From an uncultured Alphaproteobacteria bacterium (GTDB taxonomy: Bacteria; Pseudomonadota; Alphaproteobacteria; RF32; CAG-239), in assembly GCA_934270475.1 (NCBI GenBank), contig CAKQPS010000001.1, positions 349,053 through 413,052 on the forward strand: a DNA stretch of 64,000 nucleotides, in the 5' to 3' direction. A program made the translations under genes and the position numbers. Below, piece after piece: positions 42,815 through 50,460 of the stretch (positions are counted from its first letter, which is position 1; every line of letters starts with the position of its first letter). The notes under the pieces are model-generated. The model worked only from the letters and a program-made list of their open reading frames with translations. It was not told the origin of the DNA and made no database searches.

Positions 42815-43064
42815 ATATAAGAATGATGATTTTAAGTATAAGAATTATTATACTTAGCACTTTGATAGTGGTGCTCATTTCTTATCCTTTCAGCCCATTG
42901 GGGCGGTTGGAAAAGAAATTGAACTCCGGCATAAAATCAAAAAATGTTTGACATTTAGAGGTTTTTATGCCTTATATTTCCAATATAAGGTTGGGAAGTT
43001 GGGGGTTCAACTTCTTTCCTATGTTGGAAAAAGCCAAGTAGCTGCAGCTACAAGGCTTTTTATT
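42815..43064 (+). ncRNA. Candidate structured non-coding RNA of about 250 nt
   Basis: A promoter on the left and a strong terminator on the right bracket a gene-free stretch packed with hairpins. The stems are AAGTATAA (42834-42841) with 42848-42855; AGCAC with GTGCT (42856-42875); ATTTCTT (42877-42883) with AAGAAAT (42913-42919), enclosing GCCC/GGGC; GGCATAAAA (42928-42936) with TTTTATGCC (42963-42971), enclosing AAATGT/ACATTT; CCTTATATT (42970-42978) with 42982-42990; and GAAGTTG (42995-43001) with CAACTTC (43008-43014). No open frame is convincing. It does not match what I know of tmRNA, 6S, SRP or RNase P RNA. Start and end are estimates. Confidence 0.6.
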
Positions 43065-43066
43065 TA
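43028..43066 (+). terminator. Terminator of the structured RNA
   Basis: AAAAAGCC (43028-43035) pairs with GGCTTTTT (43054-43061) around an AA/AA internal loop and the perfect palindrome GTAGCTGCAGCTAC (43038-43051), followed by a T-rich tail. Confidence 0.85.
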
Positions 43067-43144
43067 TATCTAAGCTAAACTAAAAAAAGTCAAACTAAAA
43101 ATATCTGCACGTTTTAGGTATTTTAAGAGAGCGGCGAAAACTAA

Positions 43145-43173
43145 TAAAAAAGCCTCCGAAATGGGAGGCTTTT
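43145..43173 (-). terminator. Terminator at the end of the secretion-like cluster
   Basis: AAAAGCCTCC and GGAGGCTTTT form a perfect 10-base stem with a 6-base loop; on the minus strand a run of T follows. It closes the cluster after the gene ending at 43184. Confidence 0.85.
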
Positions 43174-43183
43174 AGTTTTTTGG

Positions 43184-43786
43184 TTAGTTGTTGTTAGAAA
43201 GTGGCGGAATGTTGATTTGGGCAATATACCCTGGGCGAATCCGCTTGCTGCTGTAGTGCATATTTCCGGTTTCTATCAAATAGCGTTCACGGCGCGTCCA
43301 TTGTGCAGCTGTTGCAAAAAAGTCTTTGCCAGTTACTTCTTGATTGCGCGGGTTCATAATATAGAGCACGCAGCCTTGGTGAGGTTCAACCAAGCCGCAG
43401 CGGCTGCGTCCTAACGGCACATCAGAGTTCACGACAACGCCGTCAAGACCTTTTTTAGCTGTTTCTTGGGTAGAAAATAGTGTGGAGCCTAAAACCACAC
43501 CGAACAGTGCTGCCAATACCAGCATTAGCAGGACAGTTTTGTTTTTCAAAAAATATGTTACGGTTTCCGGCTCTTGCGGCATTAACTCTTCATCTGTGAT
43601 AAAATGGATATTCTCGGCATCGCCGTTGTTATCGTAATAATTTTCGGCGGTTTCGTTTTGCAGGCTATTTTGCGGTACAGAAATTTTTTCGGGAACTCCA
43701 TAGGTCGCCGGCTGATTTTCAGGTGCGCGCGGACGTTTGATTTTTCTGATTTTACGAGGCGCATTTTTAAACTGATTTTCTTCCAT
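43184..43786 (-). CDS. Single-pass membrane protein of the secretion-like cluster
   Basis: A 200-residue bitopic protein that I do not recognise. It has a basic cytoplasmic start (RKIRKIKRPRAPEN), a polar stretch, one membrane segment at about 82-101, and a periplasmic part of about 95 residues with two cysteines (RCGLVEPHQGCVLY) that could form a disulfide. The topology is that of assembly proteins in type IV secretion and type IVb pilus systems. It is the last gene of the minus-strand cluster, 11 bases after the secretin-like gene, and a terminator follows. Confidence 0.7.
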   Translation of the reverse strand: MEENQFKNAPRKIRKIKRPRAPENQPATYGVPEKISVPQNSLQNETAENYYDNNGDAENIHFITDEELMPQEPETVTYFLKNKTVLLMLVLAALFGVVLGSTLFSTQETAKKGLDGVVVNSDVPLGRSRCGLVEPHQGCVLYIMNPRNQEVTGKDFFATAAQWTRRERYLIETGNMHYSSKRIRPGYIAQINIPPLSNNN

Positions 43787-43797
43787 TTTTCTCTCCG

Positions 43798-45135
43798 TTA
43801 AATTCTGTTTTTCAATGTTTCATTAGTTTTTAGCGTGCGGACAAGGCGCGGAACCATAAAGATGATGGTTTCAGACTTAGGGCTTTGAATGCCGAATAGT
43901 TCATTTGGCAAGCCAATAATTAAGAAGTTTTCACCAAGCTTGCTGCGGATTTTAAATTGCGTAACCTGACCATCGGTTTCTTCTAAGGTAATATCCGAAA
44001 AGATTTCATTTTTCTTTTCGACAGAAGCTTTAGCCAAAACCGACATACCGTAAGCGTTGCTTTCAGGTTTGCTGCATTTGCCTATATCAAAGCGCGAAAG
44101 CCATAAGTTCGGCACAATAAATTTACCTTCGGAAACTATTTCAATTTGAGCTTGGTTGCCTAAGAACTGCTGCAGTTTTTCTATTGAAATGTCGTTTGTG
44201 GTGGTTAATACGCGACCAATAACGCCGGTTTGCGCTGTGGTGATGGAGCCAAAGTCAAAGGCGTTCAGCAAATCTTTCCATTCAATATCTTGCTGAATAT
44301 ACGGATAAAGACGGAATACGCTGACATCATAAGCTATCAGGGTTGGGCTGTTTTCAAATGATTTTATCAGCTCCTGAATTTTGTTGCGGGTTTCAATGTC
44401 GGCGTCAAAGGTAATAGAATAATCCGCCCAGTTGGTTACAATATTGGTTATTCCGGCACCGCGGATAACGTCAAGCAAACCTAAAATAATCGGGCGAGAC
44501 GGCGGCGTATATAGCGTCATATTAACGCGGCGGCTTAAAGTTAAAATTTTATCTTTGGCGTTGTAGGTTGTGTAAATGTCCGCCGAATCGGCAATCATTT
44601 TAACCACTTCCGAAAATTCGCCTTTTAAATCTTCGGCAGAAATGCTGGTATATGGACCATCGGCAGAAGAAACGCGTATGCCTGCTTCTTTGGTGAGTTT
44701 TACCAATGCTTGCTCAGCCGGCATCATATCAAAAGTGTAACCGGTTACTTCAAAGCGCGGCAGCGGGTCGTTGCGCCCGTTTCGCTCAAGTTTGAAGGCG
44801 GAGTTTATATATGGCAAAGTCAGCACCATCTGCTGGGTTTTCCAGTTTACATTGCAGCGCAGCGGAGTTTCCAAATCCAAAGCATTGGCTCCTTCTGGAG
44901 TACGTACAATCGCTGGTTCTTCAGGGTCTTTAAACACAATTTCTTCTTTGGAAAATTTCATATTGTTTATGTCTGAAGTGGGTTGATTTACGGTTTCTGC
45001 CGGAACTTGCGCGCTTATGGCAGCGGTGTTGTCTTCGCTAAAATCAATATCATCGCGGGCAATGCAGGCTGAAAGTCCGGATAAAAGCGCGGACAATCCT
45101 AAAATTAAACTGAAAGTGTTAAAGTGTTTTTTCAT
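43798..45135 (-). CDS. Secretin-like outer membrane lipoprotein
   Basis: A 445-residue lipoprotein with lipobox LSAC near residues 21-24. The region FDMMPAEQALVKLTKEAG (about 132-149) looks like a secretin N0/STN domain, and ILGLLDVIRGAGITNIV with FDADIETRNKIQELIKSF looks like a following N1-type ring-building domain. The end, SETIIFMVPRLVRTL, echoes the E-T-E-L-x-I-F-I-T-P-R-I-V close of secretins. The barrel-forming region is short, so it is either a reduced secretin or a ring-forming plug. PilN-type secretins of type IVb pili are also lipoproteins. It is coupled with genes on both sides (11 and 12 bases). Confidence 0.65.
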   Translation of the reverse strand: MKKHFNTFSLILGLSALLSGLSACIARDDIDFSEDNTAAISAQVPAETVNQPTSDINNMKFSKEEIVFKDPEEPAIVRTPEGANALDLETPLRCNVNWKTQQMVLTLPYINSAFKLERNGRNDPLPRFEVTGYTFDMMPAEQALVKLTKEAGIRVSSADGPYTSISAEDLKGEFSEVVKMIADSADIYTTYNAKDKILTLSRRVNMTLYTPPSRPIILGLLDVIRGAGITNIVTNWADYSITFDADIETRNKIQELIKSFENSPTLIAYDVSVFRLYPYIQQDIEWKDLLNAFDFGSITTAQTGVIGRVLTTTNDISIEKLQQFLGNQAQIEIVSEGKFIVPNLWLSRFDIGKCSKPESNAYGMSVLAKASVEKKNEIFSDITLEETDGQVTQFKIRSKLGENFLIIGLPNELFGIQSPKSETIIFMVPRLVRTLKTNETLKNRI

Positions 45136-45147
45136 TTTATGGTGTTC

Positions 45148-45654
45148 CTATTGCTGCTGATTATCATCATCGGTGTTATCAGAATTTTGACCGATGTTGT
45201 TTTCTGCCATAAGTTTGTTCATTAAATCATCTATATTCATACCGGCACCGGAGGTTGGATCAACCGATTTATCAAAATTACTCATAACTTCATTCATTTT
45301 TTGCACTTCGTTAGGGTCGGAGCGCAGCATTTCCGGCGATTGGTTGCTGGTCAGCTCTTCTTGATAAATAGAGAGATTTTTACGCAGAGCTTCAACACCG
45401 CCGGCGATTTTCTTTTCTATATATGGATAGAGTTCTTTATGCTCTAAAATATAGTTGCCGGTTTCACAAATTTCTTCCAAAACATCAAGCACATAAGGAT
45501 AAAATTTATATTCTTCAAGCGCAATGTTGCCGCTGCGGATACAACGCGCCGCAATGCGGGAAATTGTGCGGTCGTAATAATCTATCAGAACAATGTAGTT
45601 GTCCACATACCAGAGAGATTCCTTGGTAATCGGTGCGAGATTTTCTTCTGCCAT
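45148..45654 (-). CDS. Hypothetical helical protein of the secretion-like cluster
   Basis: I do not recognise this 168-residue protein. It has no signal peptide or membrane segment. The first 110 residues look helical with many Tyr and Glu (WYVDNYIVLIDYYDR), and the tail is polar and ends in a run of Asp and Gln. It lies 12 bases upstream of the secretin-like gene and 63 bases downstream of the Pro-rich repeat gene, all on the same strand. It could be a cytoplasmic partner or chaperone, but that is a guess from position. Confidence 0.7.
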   Translation of the reverse strand: MAEENLAPITKESLWYVDNYIVLIDYYDRTISRIAARCIRSGNIALEEYKFYPYVLDVLEEICETGNYILEHKELYPYIEKKIAGGVEALRKNLSIYQEELTSNQSPEMLRSDPNEVQKMNEVMSNFDKSVDPTSGAGMNIDDLMNKLMAENNIGQNSDNTDDDNQQQ

Positions 45655-45717
45655 ATTTTTAATCCTCTCAAATTTGTTCCTATTTTACTAGCGCTCTGTT
45701 GGTTTGTAAATACCTTT

Positions 45718-48282
45718 TTATTGTTGATTTTGCGGTATAGGATTGCCGTTTTCATCGACATATTCCCAATCACCGTCATCACCGGAAACCGGATTGCCGT
45801 TTTCATCGACATATTCCCAGTCATCATCAGCGGAAACCGGATTGCCGTTTTCATCGACGTATTCCCAATCGCCGTCATCAGCGGAAACCGGATTGCCGTT
45901 TTCATCGACGTATTCCCAATCGCCGTCATCGGCGGAAACCGGATTGCCGTTTTCATCGACATATTCCCAATCGCCGTCATCTGCCGCAGAATTGTTTTCT
46001 TTTGCGGAGACAGTTTGAGTTGGCAGTACATTCGCTGCCGGAGCTTGCGGTTTCGGCAATTCATCGTCACCGCCTAAGGATATAGGCTTTATATGGTCCA
46101 AAGATATATCATCATCTGAGCTTAGCGCATTTTTAATTTTCAGCAAAGCATCTTCATACGAATGCAGCTGTGACTTTTTATACTCAGGGTTTTGCGGTTC
46201 AGGTTCTTTCGGCAAATTTGCAGCAGGTTTGCTGACAGGCGGTGCTTTTGCTTCAACAGGTTTTGCCGGTTCAGATTTTTGAACTACAGCCGGTGCGGTG
46301 AAAGAATTAGCAGAGAAAATATCCGGTTCAGAAGAATTGTCATCTTCGGAAGGAATGGCTGCCAATATATCTTCTAGACTAAGGTTTTCATCTTTGGGAG
46401 CAGGTTTCGGTTGTTCCTTAACCGGTTCAGGCTTAGGAGCAGGTTTAGGCTGCTCTTTAACCGGTTCAGGTTTAGGAGCAGGTTTCGGCTGCTCTTTAAC
46501 TGGTTCAGGTTTAGGAGCCGGTTTCGGCTGCTCTTTAACTGGTTCAGGCTTTGGAGCAGGTTTCGGCTGTTCCTTAACCGGTTCAGGCTTTGGAGCCGGT
46601 TTCGGCTGTTCCTTAATAGGTTCAGGCTTAGGAGCCGGTTTCGGCTGCTCTTTAACCGGTTCAGGCTTTGGAGCAGACTTAGGCTGCTCTTTAACCGGTT
46701 CAGGCTTTGGAGCAGGTTTCGGCTGCTCTTTAACCGGTTCAGGCTTTGGAGCAGGTTTCGGCTGTTCCTTAACCGGTTCAGGTTTTGGAGCAGGTTTCGG
46801 CTGTTCTTTAATAGGTTCAGGCTTAGGAGCAGGTTTCGGCTGCTCTTTAACTGGTTCAGGTTTTGGAGCAGGTTTCGGCTGCTGCTGAACAGGGGCAATC
46901 GGTTGTTTTTCTTTGTCTTTAAGGTTAGCCGTTAAAGGCTCGTTATTTTTATGTTCATTTGCCGGATTGTCTTTTTTAGAGTCTTTTTCATCAATTTTTT
47001 TGTTTGGCTGCTGGTCGTTTTTATTCTGATTTTTCAGGTCGTTAATTTTGTTTAAGCTTTTATTTATGCGGCTAAGCAAAGTGTCAGAAGAGTTTTTTGC
47101 CTCGTTGCTGAAGTTTTGGGTTAACTTATTGGTTGTTTCGCTTATTTTATCACTGAAACTTTTTATAAAATTATTTTTATCTTTTGCTGGTTCAGTTTTT
47201 TTGGCGTTGTTATTTTCATTTTTTTTCGGCTGCGGGGCATTGGTAGCATTAGAAGTATTTTGTTTAGAAACAACTGCACTACCGCCGGTTTGGTCTTCTA
47301 CATCAACATCTTGTGAAACCACAACTTTCACGGTAGAGCGCGGTGCGGACTGCGCCAAGGTCTGCGCTAATTCCTGCTGCGATTGGGTGATTGCCTGCAC
47401 AAGCATTTTACCGAAAGATTTTATGGCTTCAAGCTGCTGTGAGTTGTTTTGACGCAATGCTTCGGCAAGAGCCGTTGCCGGTATTCCGGAATTTAATGCC
47501 GCGGCAAGTCCCTCACTGTTTTCTGACGGGGCAACGCCGTTTAGAATATTTTTATTCAAAGCAGCGATAATTTGCATCATATCTTCATGGCGGCGGGCAT
47601 CATTTTGCATAAGCGTTTGATTTATGCTGCTAAAGTAGGAAGTATCCATATTGATGTTGTTAACAGTAGTCGAAGAATTGTTTTGCTGCTGGGCTGTCAT
47701 TCCTGCAGGCTGCACCGGCGCTGCAGAAAAGGTTTGCTGCTGTGTCGCTGCTGAGGTATTAACCTGACCGGCAAGGCGGTTGGTTAAAGTTTGCATACTG
47801 GCAGCATAGGCATTGAACGATTTGTTCAGCAAAATAGCCAAGTCGGTCATATTGTTATTAGACGCAGCATTGCTGCTTTGCAGCGCCGCCGCCAAAGAAT
47901 TTGCCAAACTTTCGGCAAAATCAGCACCTAAAGTAAGTTCGCCGCCGTTTCCGGAGTGCTGTTTCAGGCTGTCGATTGATTTTTTTTCTTCTTCAATGTT
48001 TTGAGCGATTAGTTCACTGGTGCCGCCGGAATTTCTACCTTGTTTTTCTTCTACTTCTTTAACGTGTTCCAAAAAAACGCGTCCGCCCGGCAGCGTTGCC
48101 AGCAATTCTTTAGTTTTTTCCGAGATATTAAGCAGAGACTCGTCAAATTCATCTTTTTTTGCCTGATTGAAAATATGAATTTGGTGGAAAATATTTAAAT
48201 AACGCTGGGCAACCAGAATCGGGTCTTCTTCTTCCTGATTGCTGGAATATTCTACATCATCATCAATTAAGTCTTCTGCCAC
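45718..48282 (-). CDS. Pro-rich repeat protein of the secretion-like cluster
   Basis: An 854-residue multi-part protein of unknown function. It starts at GTG 48282 with GGAGTGAGG upstream. Parts in order: an N-terminal helical domain with AQRYLNIFHQIHIFN (about 25-39) shared with the next gene upstream; Ala-, Asn- and Gln-rich helices (100-320); a Lys- and Asn-rich linker; twelve 13-residue units of the type PKPAPKPEPVKEQ plus a partial one; an acidic stretch; and five copies of a 17-residue unit with core DWEYVDENGNPV. No signal peptide or membrane segment is seen. The Pro/Lys/Glu rod could span a gap, as in TonB-like proteins. The end repeats look like a binding tail. Confidence 0.8.
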   Translation of the reverse strand: MAEDLIDDDVEYSSNQEEEDPILVAQRYLNIFHQIHIFNQAKKDEFDESLLNISEKTKELLATLPGGRVFLEHVKEVEEKQGRNSGGTSELIAQNIEEEKKSIDSLKQHSGNGGELTLGADFAESLANSLAAALQSSNAASNNNMTDLAILLNKSFNAYAASMQTLTNRLAGQVNTSAATQQQTFSAAPVQPAGMTAQQQNNSSTTVNNINMDTSYFSSINQTLMQNDARRHEDMMQIIAALNKNILNGVAPSENSEGLAAALNSGIPATALAEALRQNNSQQLEAIKSFGKMLVQAITQSQQELAQTLAQSAPRSTVKVVVSQDVDVEDQTGGSAVVSKQNTSNATNAPQPKKNENNNAKKTEPAKDKNNFIKSFSDKISETTNKLTQNFSNEAKNSSDTLLSRINKSLNKINDLKNQNKNDQQPNKKIDEKDSKKDNPANEHKNNEPLTANLKDKEKQPIAPVQQQPKPAPKPEPVKEQPKPAPKPEPIKEQPKPAPKPEPVKEQPKPAPKPEPVKEQPKPAPKPEPVKEQPKSAPKPEPVKEQPKPAPKPEPIKEQPKPAPKPEPVKEQPKPAPKPEPVKEQPKPAPKPEPVKEQPKPAPKPEPVKEQPKPAPKPEPVKEQPKPAPKDENLSLEDILAAIPSEDDNSSEPDIFSANSFTAPAVVQKSEPAKPVEAKAPPVSKPAANLPKEPEPQNPEYKKSQLHSYEDALLKIKNALSSDDDISLDHIKPISLGGDDELPKPQAPAANVLPTQTVSAKENNSAADDGDWEYVDENGNPVSADDGDWEYVDENGNPVSADDGDWEYVDENGNPVSADDDWEYVDENGNPVSGDDGDWEYVDENGNPIPQNQQ
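45736..45987 (-). repeat. Five 51-bp tandem repeats coding DWEYVDENGNPV units
   Basis: Five near-identical copies at the 3' end of the 45718 gene. Each codes for a 17-residue unit; the fourth lacks one codon (a Gly). High DNA identity suggests recent expansion or active copy correction. Confidence 0.9.
46393..46882 (-). repeat. Twelve and a half 39-bp tandem repeats coding a Pro-Lys-Glu rod
   Basis: About 12.5 units inside the 45718 gene code for the 13-residue unit PKPAPKPEPVKEQ, with rare Ile for Val (units 2 and 7) and Ser for Pro (unit 6). The repeats stay open in several frames on both strands, which creates false long frames here. They are coding and have no spacers, so they are not CRISPR. 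Confidence 0.93.
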
Positions 48283-48381
48283 CTGTTGTGCCTCACTCCA
48301 TAAAAAAACAACTTATTCTTTTTCAATATATAAGCAAGAGAGTAAATTTCTTGTTAAAATATAGGCGGTAAGAGCGAAAAA

Positions 48382-49200
48382 TTATAGCCCAATAAGCACT
48401 ACTTTGTGGATTTTTGCAATATTGCTGATAGTAAACAGTATTTTTTCTTCGGGATTGCTGCGTAAACCATATAATTGTCCGCGTTCGTCCGTATAGAGCC
48501 GGACCAGTTTGGCTTCGGCTCTGTTGAAAAAATAGAGCGCTAAATCGCCCGAGCCGATAAGCTCGGATTTGTCAATATAAAGTATGGCTTTGTCAGATAA
48601 ATCCAGCCCAACGCAATTAGTGTTAAGTTTAACGGCATAAACCGAATGTTTGTTTTGCAAGGCAATGGGGCAGGATATCAATCTTAGGATTGTGGATTTG
48701 CTGATAAGCAGGCTGCCGTCAGCAGAGGTTGAGCCAAAAAGAGGAATTGTGCTGATGGTATGCGCTAGGTCGGAATTTGTTGTCAGATTTGCGCTTTTGA
48801 GTGCGTCAACCAAAGAGTTTGCCAACTTTTCGGCAAATTCATTGCCAATAGCCAGTTCGCCGACGGTTACGTTTATGTTGTGTTTTTTGTGATGTATTTC
48901 TGCTGATTTTTTTTCTTCTTCAATGTTTTTAGTAATCAGATTAAGCGTTTCGTCCGAAACTTCTTCATCATCTTCAAGTTCTTTTATATGTTCCAGCAGA
49001 ACTTTTCCGCCCGGCATATTGACCAACAGCTTTTTAATTTTGTCATTCATCTGCAAAAGAGATTGGTCAAATTCAGCTCTTTTTTCGGCGTTGAAAATGT
49101 GAATTTGATGAAAAATATTTAGATAGCGCTGAGCATCAAGAAGCGGATATTCTTCATCTTTTTCGCTGGCAACATCATTTTCTCTTATTACGTCTGACAC
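48382..49200 (-). CDS. Chimeric protein: repeat-protein N-domain joined to S24-like C-domain
   Basis: A 272-residue hybrid. Residues 1 to about 150 are a close relative of the N-terminus of the 45718 gene product (shared AQRYLNIFHQIHIFN, then PGGKVLLEHIKELE and NIEEEKKS). Residues about 150-272 are a close relative of the C-terminal domain of the 49289 regulator (shared AILYIDKSEL, GQLYGLRSNP and KIHKVV). It lacks the HTH domains and the Pro-rich rod. The gene lies exactly between its two parents, and the spacers on either side are similar too. It is intact, so it is probably expressed. Function is unknown. Confidence 0.82.
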   Translation of the reverse strand: MSDVIRENDVASEKDEEYPLLDAQRYLNIFHQIHIFNAEKRAEFDQSLLQMNDKIKKLLVNMPGGKVLLEHIKELEDDEEVSDETLNLITKNIEEEKKSAEIHHKKHNINVTVGELAIGNEFAEKLANSLVDALKSANLTTNSDLAHTISTIPLFGSTSADGSLLISKSTILRLISCPIALQNKHSVYAVKLNTNCVGLDLSDKAILYIDKSELIGSGDLALYFFNRAEAKLVRLYTDERGQLYGLRSNPEEKILFTISNIAKIHKVVLIGL

Positions 49201-49288
49201 TATAAAACCTGTTTAAAAAAATTTACTCCCGCTTTATAAAAACGAGAGAGTAAATTCTTTATTAAAATGTAACAAATATTCAAAAAAA

Positions 49289-50278
49289 TTATAAGTTGAT
49301 AGCCACAACCTTATGAATTTTTGTTAAATCGCTGTTGCTGAAATTTGTCCGTTCATCAGGATTCCAACGCAAGCCGTAAAGCTGACCGTTTTCATCTTCG
49401 CGGACGCTGATTAGCATAGCTTCGCTTTCGCTGATGTAATATAAGGCAATGTCGCCGGCGCTGACAACTTCTGTTTTATCTATAAACAAAATAGCGCGGC
49501 TTGGCAAAAGCGAACCCAAACGGCGGGTGCACAAATTTACGGCATAAGCTTCCGGTTTGTTTTGCAGCTGCACCGGACAGGCAACTTCTTTTACGGCATT
49601 GGCGCGGTCAATGACAATATTGCCTTCGGCGTTGCTAGTGCCAAAAACAGGCAGCATAGCCGTTTCATCGTCATCGGCAGTTTGCGCGGCAACATTGGAA
49701 TATCTGGAGTTGTTCAAAAGTTTATAGCGGGTTTCATTGTGTTCGATAATATCTTCTAAAACGCCTTCATTTTCCAGCTTTTTGATTTCAGCTTTCAATT
49801 TGTCGAGAGGCATAGAAAAAGCTTTGGCGATGTTTTGATATTCTTTGTCAGAAACTTCTCTTTGTCCCATTTCTATACGGTGATAAACCGACAGAGTCAT
49901 ATCGGCGCTTTCGGCAACTTCAATTAAAGTCAAGCCTTTGTCGGTGCGAATGTGGCGCAAACCGGCTCCCAAAGTTTTCAAACCGGCATTTTGGTTGATT
50001 TTGCAGCGTCTTTCCTGTTCGCGTTTCCAAGCTTGGACAACATCTTGCTGCGAATTTTGCTCATTAACGTATAAATCTTGCAGCGAACAGTCAATAAGTT
50101 CGGCAACCTGAATCAGCTGTTCTTGATTGAGACGGCGGTAACCTTTTTCAATTTTAGAAATAGCCGACAAGCTGACTCCCAAATGATCAGCCAATTCCTG
50201 CATAGACATACCGCGCAATCTTCTGTGCATTCTGATTTGATTAGGGAAAATAATTTCTTCCATATCATCTTTCTCCAT
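49289..50278 (-). CDS. Two-HTH regulator with S24/LexA-like C-terminal domain
   Basis: A 329-residue DNA-binding protein. Two Cro/CI-type helix-turn-helix domains are seen: MSMQELADHLGVSLSAISKIE (about 24-44, in part) and LTLIEVAESADMTLSVYHRIE (about 115-135, in part). The C-terminal 120 residues (beginning LPVFGTSNAEG) resemble the S24 peptidase/LexA fold, including a SAGDIALYYI strand, but the G-D-S-M nucleophile motif is not seen, so self-cleavage is doubtful. It probably controls the surrounding cluster. ATG 50263 has GGAG nine bases upstream and may be the true start, removing five residues. It has its own promoter. Confidence 0.82.
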   Translation of the reverse strand: MEKDDMEEIIFPNQIRMHRRLRGMSMQELADHLGVSLSAISKIEKGYRRLNQEQLIQVAELIDCSLQDLYVNEQNSQQDVVQAWKREQERRCKINQNAGLKTLGAGLRHIRTDKGLTLIEVAESADMTLSVYHRIEMGQREVSDKEYQNIAKAFSMPLDKLKAEIKKLENEGVLEDIIEHNETRYKLLNNSRYSNVAAQTADDDETAMLPVFGTSNAEGNIVIDRANAVKEVACPVQLQNKPEAYAVNLCTRRLGSLLPSRAILFIDKTEVVSAGDIALYYISESEAMLISVREDENGQLYGLRWNPDERTNFSNSDLTKIHKVVAINL

Positions 50279-50296
50279 AAATAATAGCTATTGCTC

Positions 50297-50324
50297 ATAA
50301 TATGGTGAAGTTTGAAAAAAGCAA
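50297..50324 (-). promoter_or_regulatory. Candidate promoter of the regulator gene, with nearby palindrome
   Basis: On the minus strand, TTGCTT (complement of 50319-50324) and TATTAT (complement of 50297-50302) are 16 bases apart. A perfect palindrome AATAGCTATT lies at 50283-50292, next to the expected start, and could be an operator for autoregulation. Confidence 0.5.
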
Positions 50325-50410
50325 GACAAAAAAAATAGTTATGTACAGTCACTTTTGGAAAAACAAAGTTAAACACCTTGTTCTGGCTGGTCTCAGTAAA
50401 ACAAAAACAC

Positions 50411-50459
50411 TTCGGCAAATGTCTAAATTTTTGTAAAATTTTTAGCGATATTTGCCGAA
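50411..50459 (-). terminator. Terminator after the M23-VirB6 gene
   Basis: A perfect 10-base stem, TTCGGCAAAT (50411-50420) with ATTTGCCGAA (50450-50459), encloses a further AT-rich pairing CTAAA/TTTAG. On the minus strand GTGTTTTTGTTTT follows. It splits the cluster into two transcription units. Confidence 0.75.
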
Positions 50460-50460
50460 A

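Noticed and set aside
42815..43064. Structured RNA as tmRNA, 6S RNA or SRP RNA
   Set aside because: No tag-peptide reading frame, no tRNA-like T-arm, no long closing stem with a central bubble, and no SRP GNAR loop context could be found; it is left as an unassigned RNA.
46393..46882. CRISPR-like array of regular repeats
   Set aside because: Units are contiguous with no unique spacers, and the repeat encodes a 13-residue protein unit in frame.
46298..46935. Long plus-strand and alternative-frame open frames rich in Gly, Phe, Ser or Arg
   Set aside because: They are other-frame readings of the 39-bp coding repeats of the minus-strand gene at 45718-48282; the repeat period is a multiple of three, so all frames stay open.
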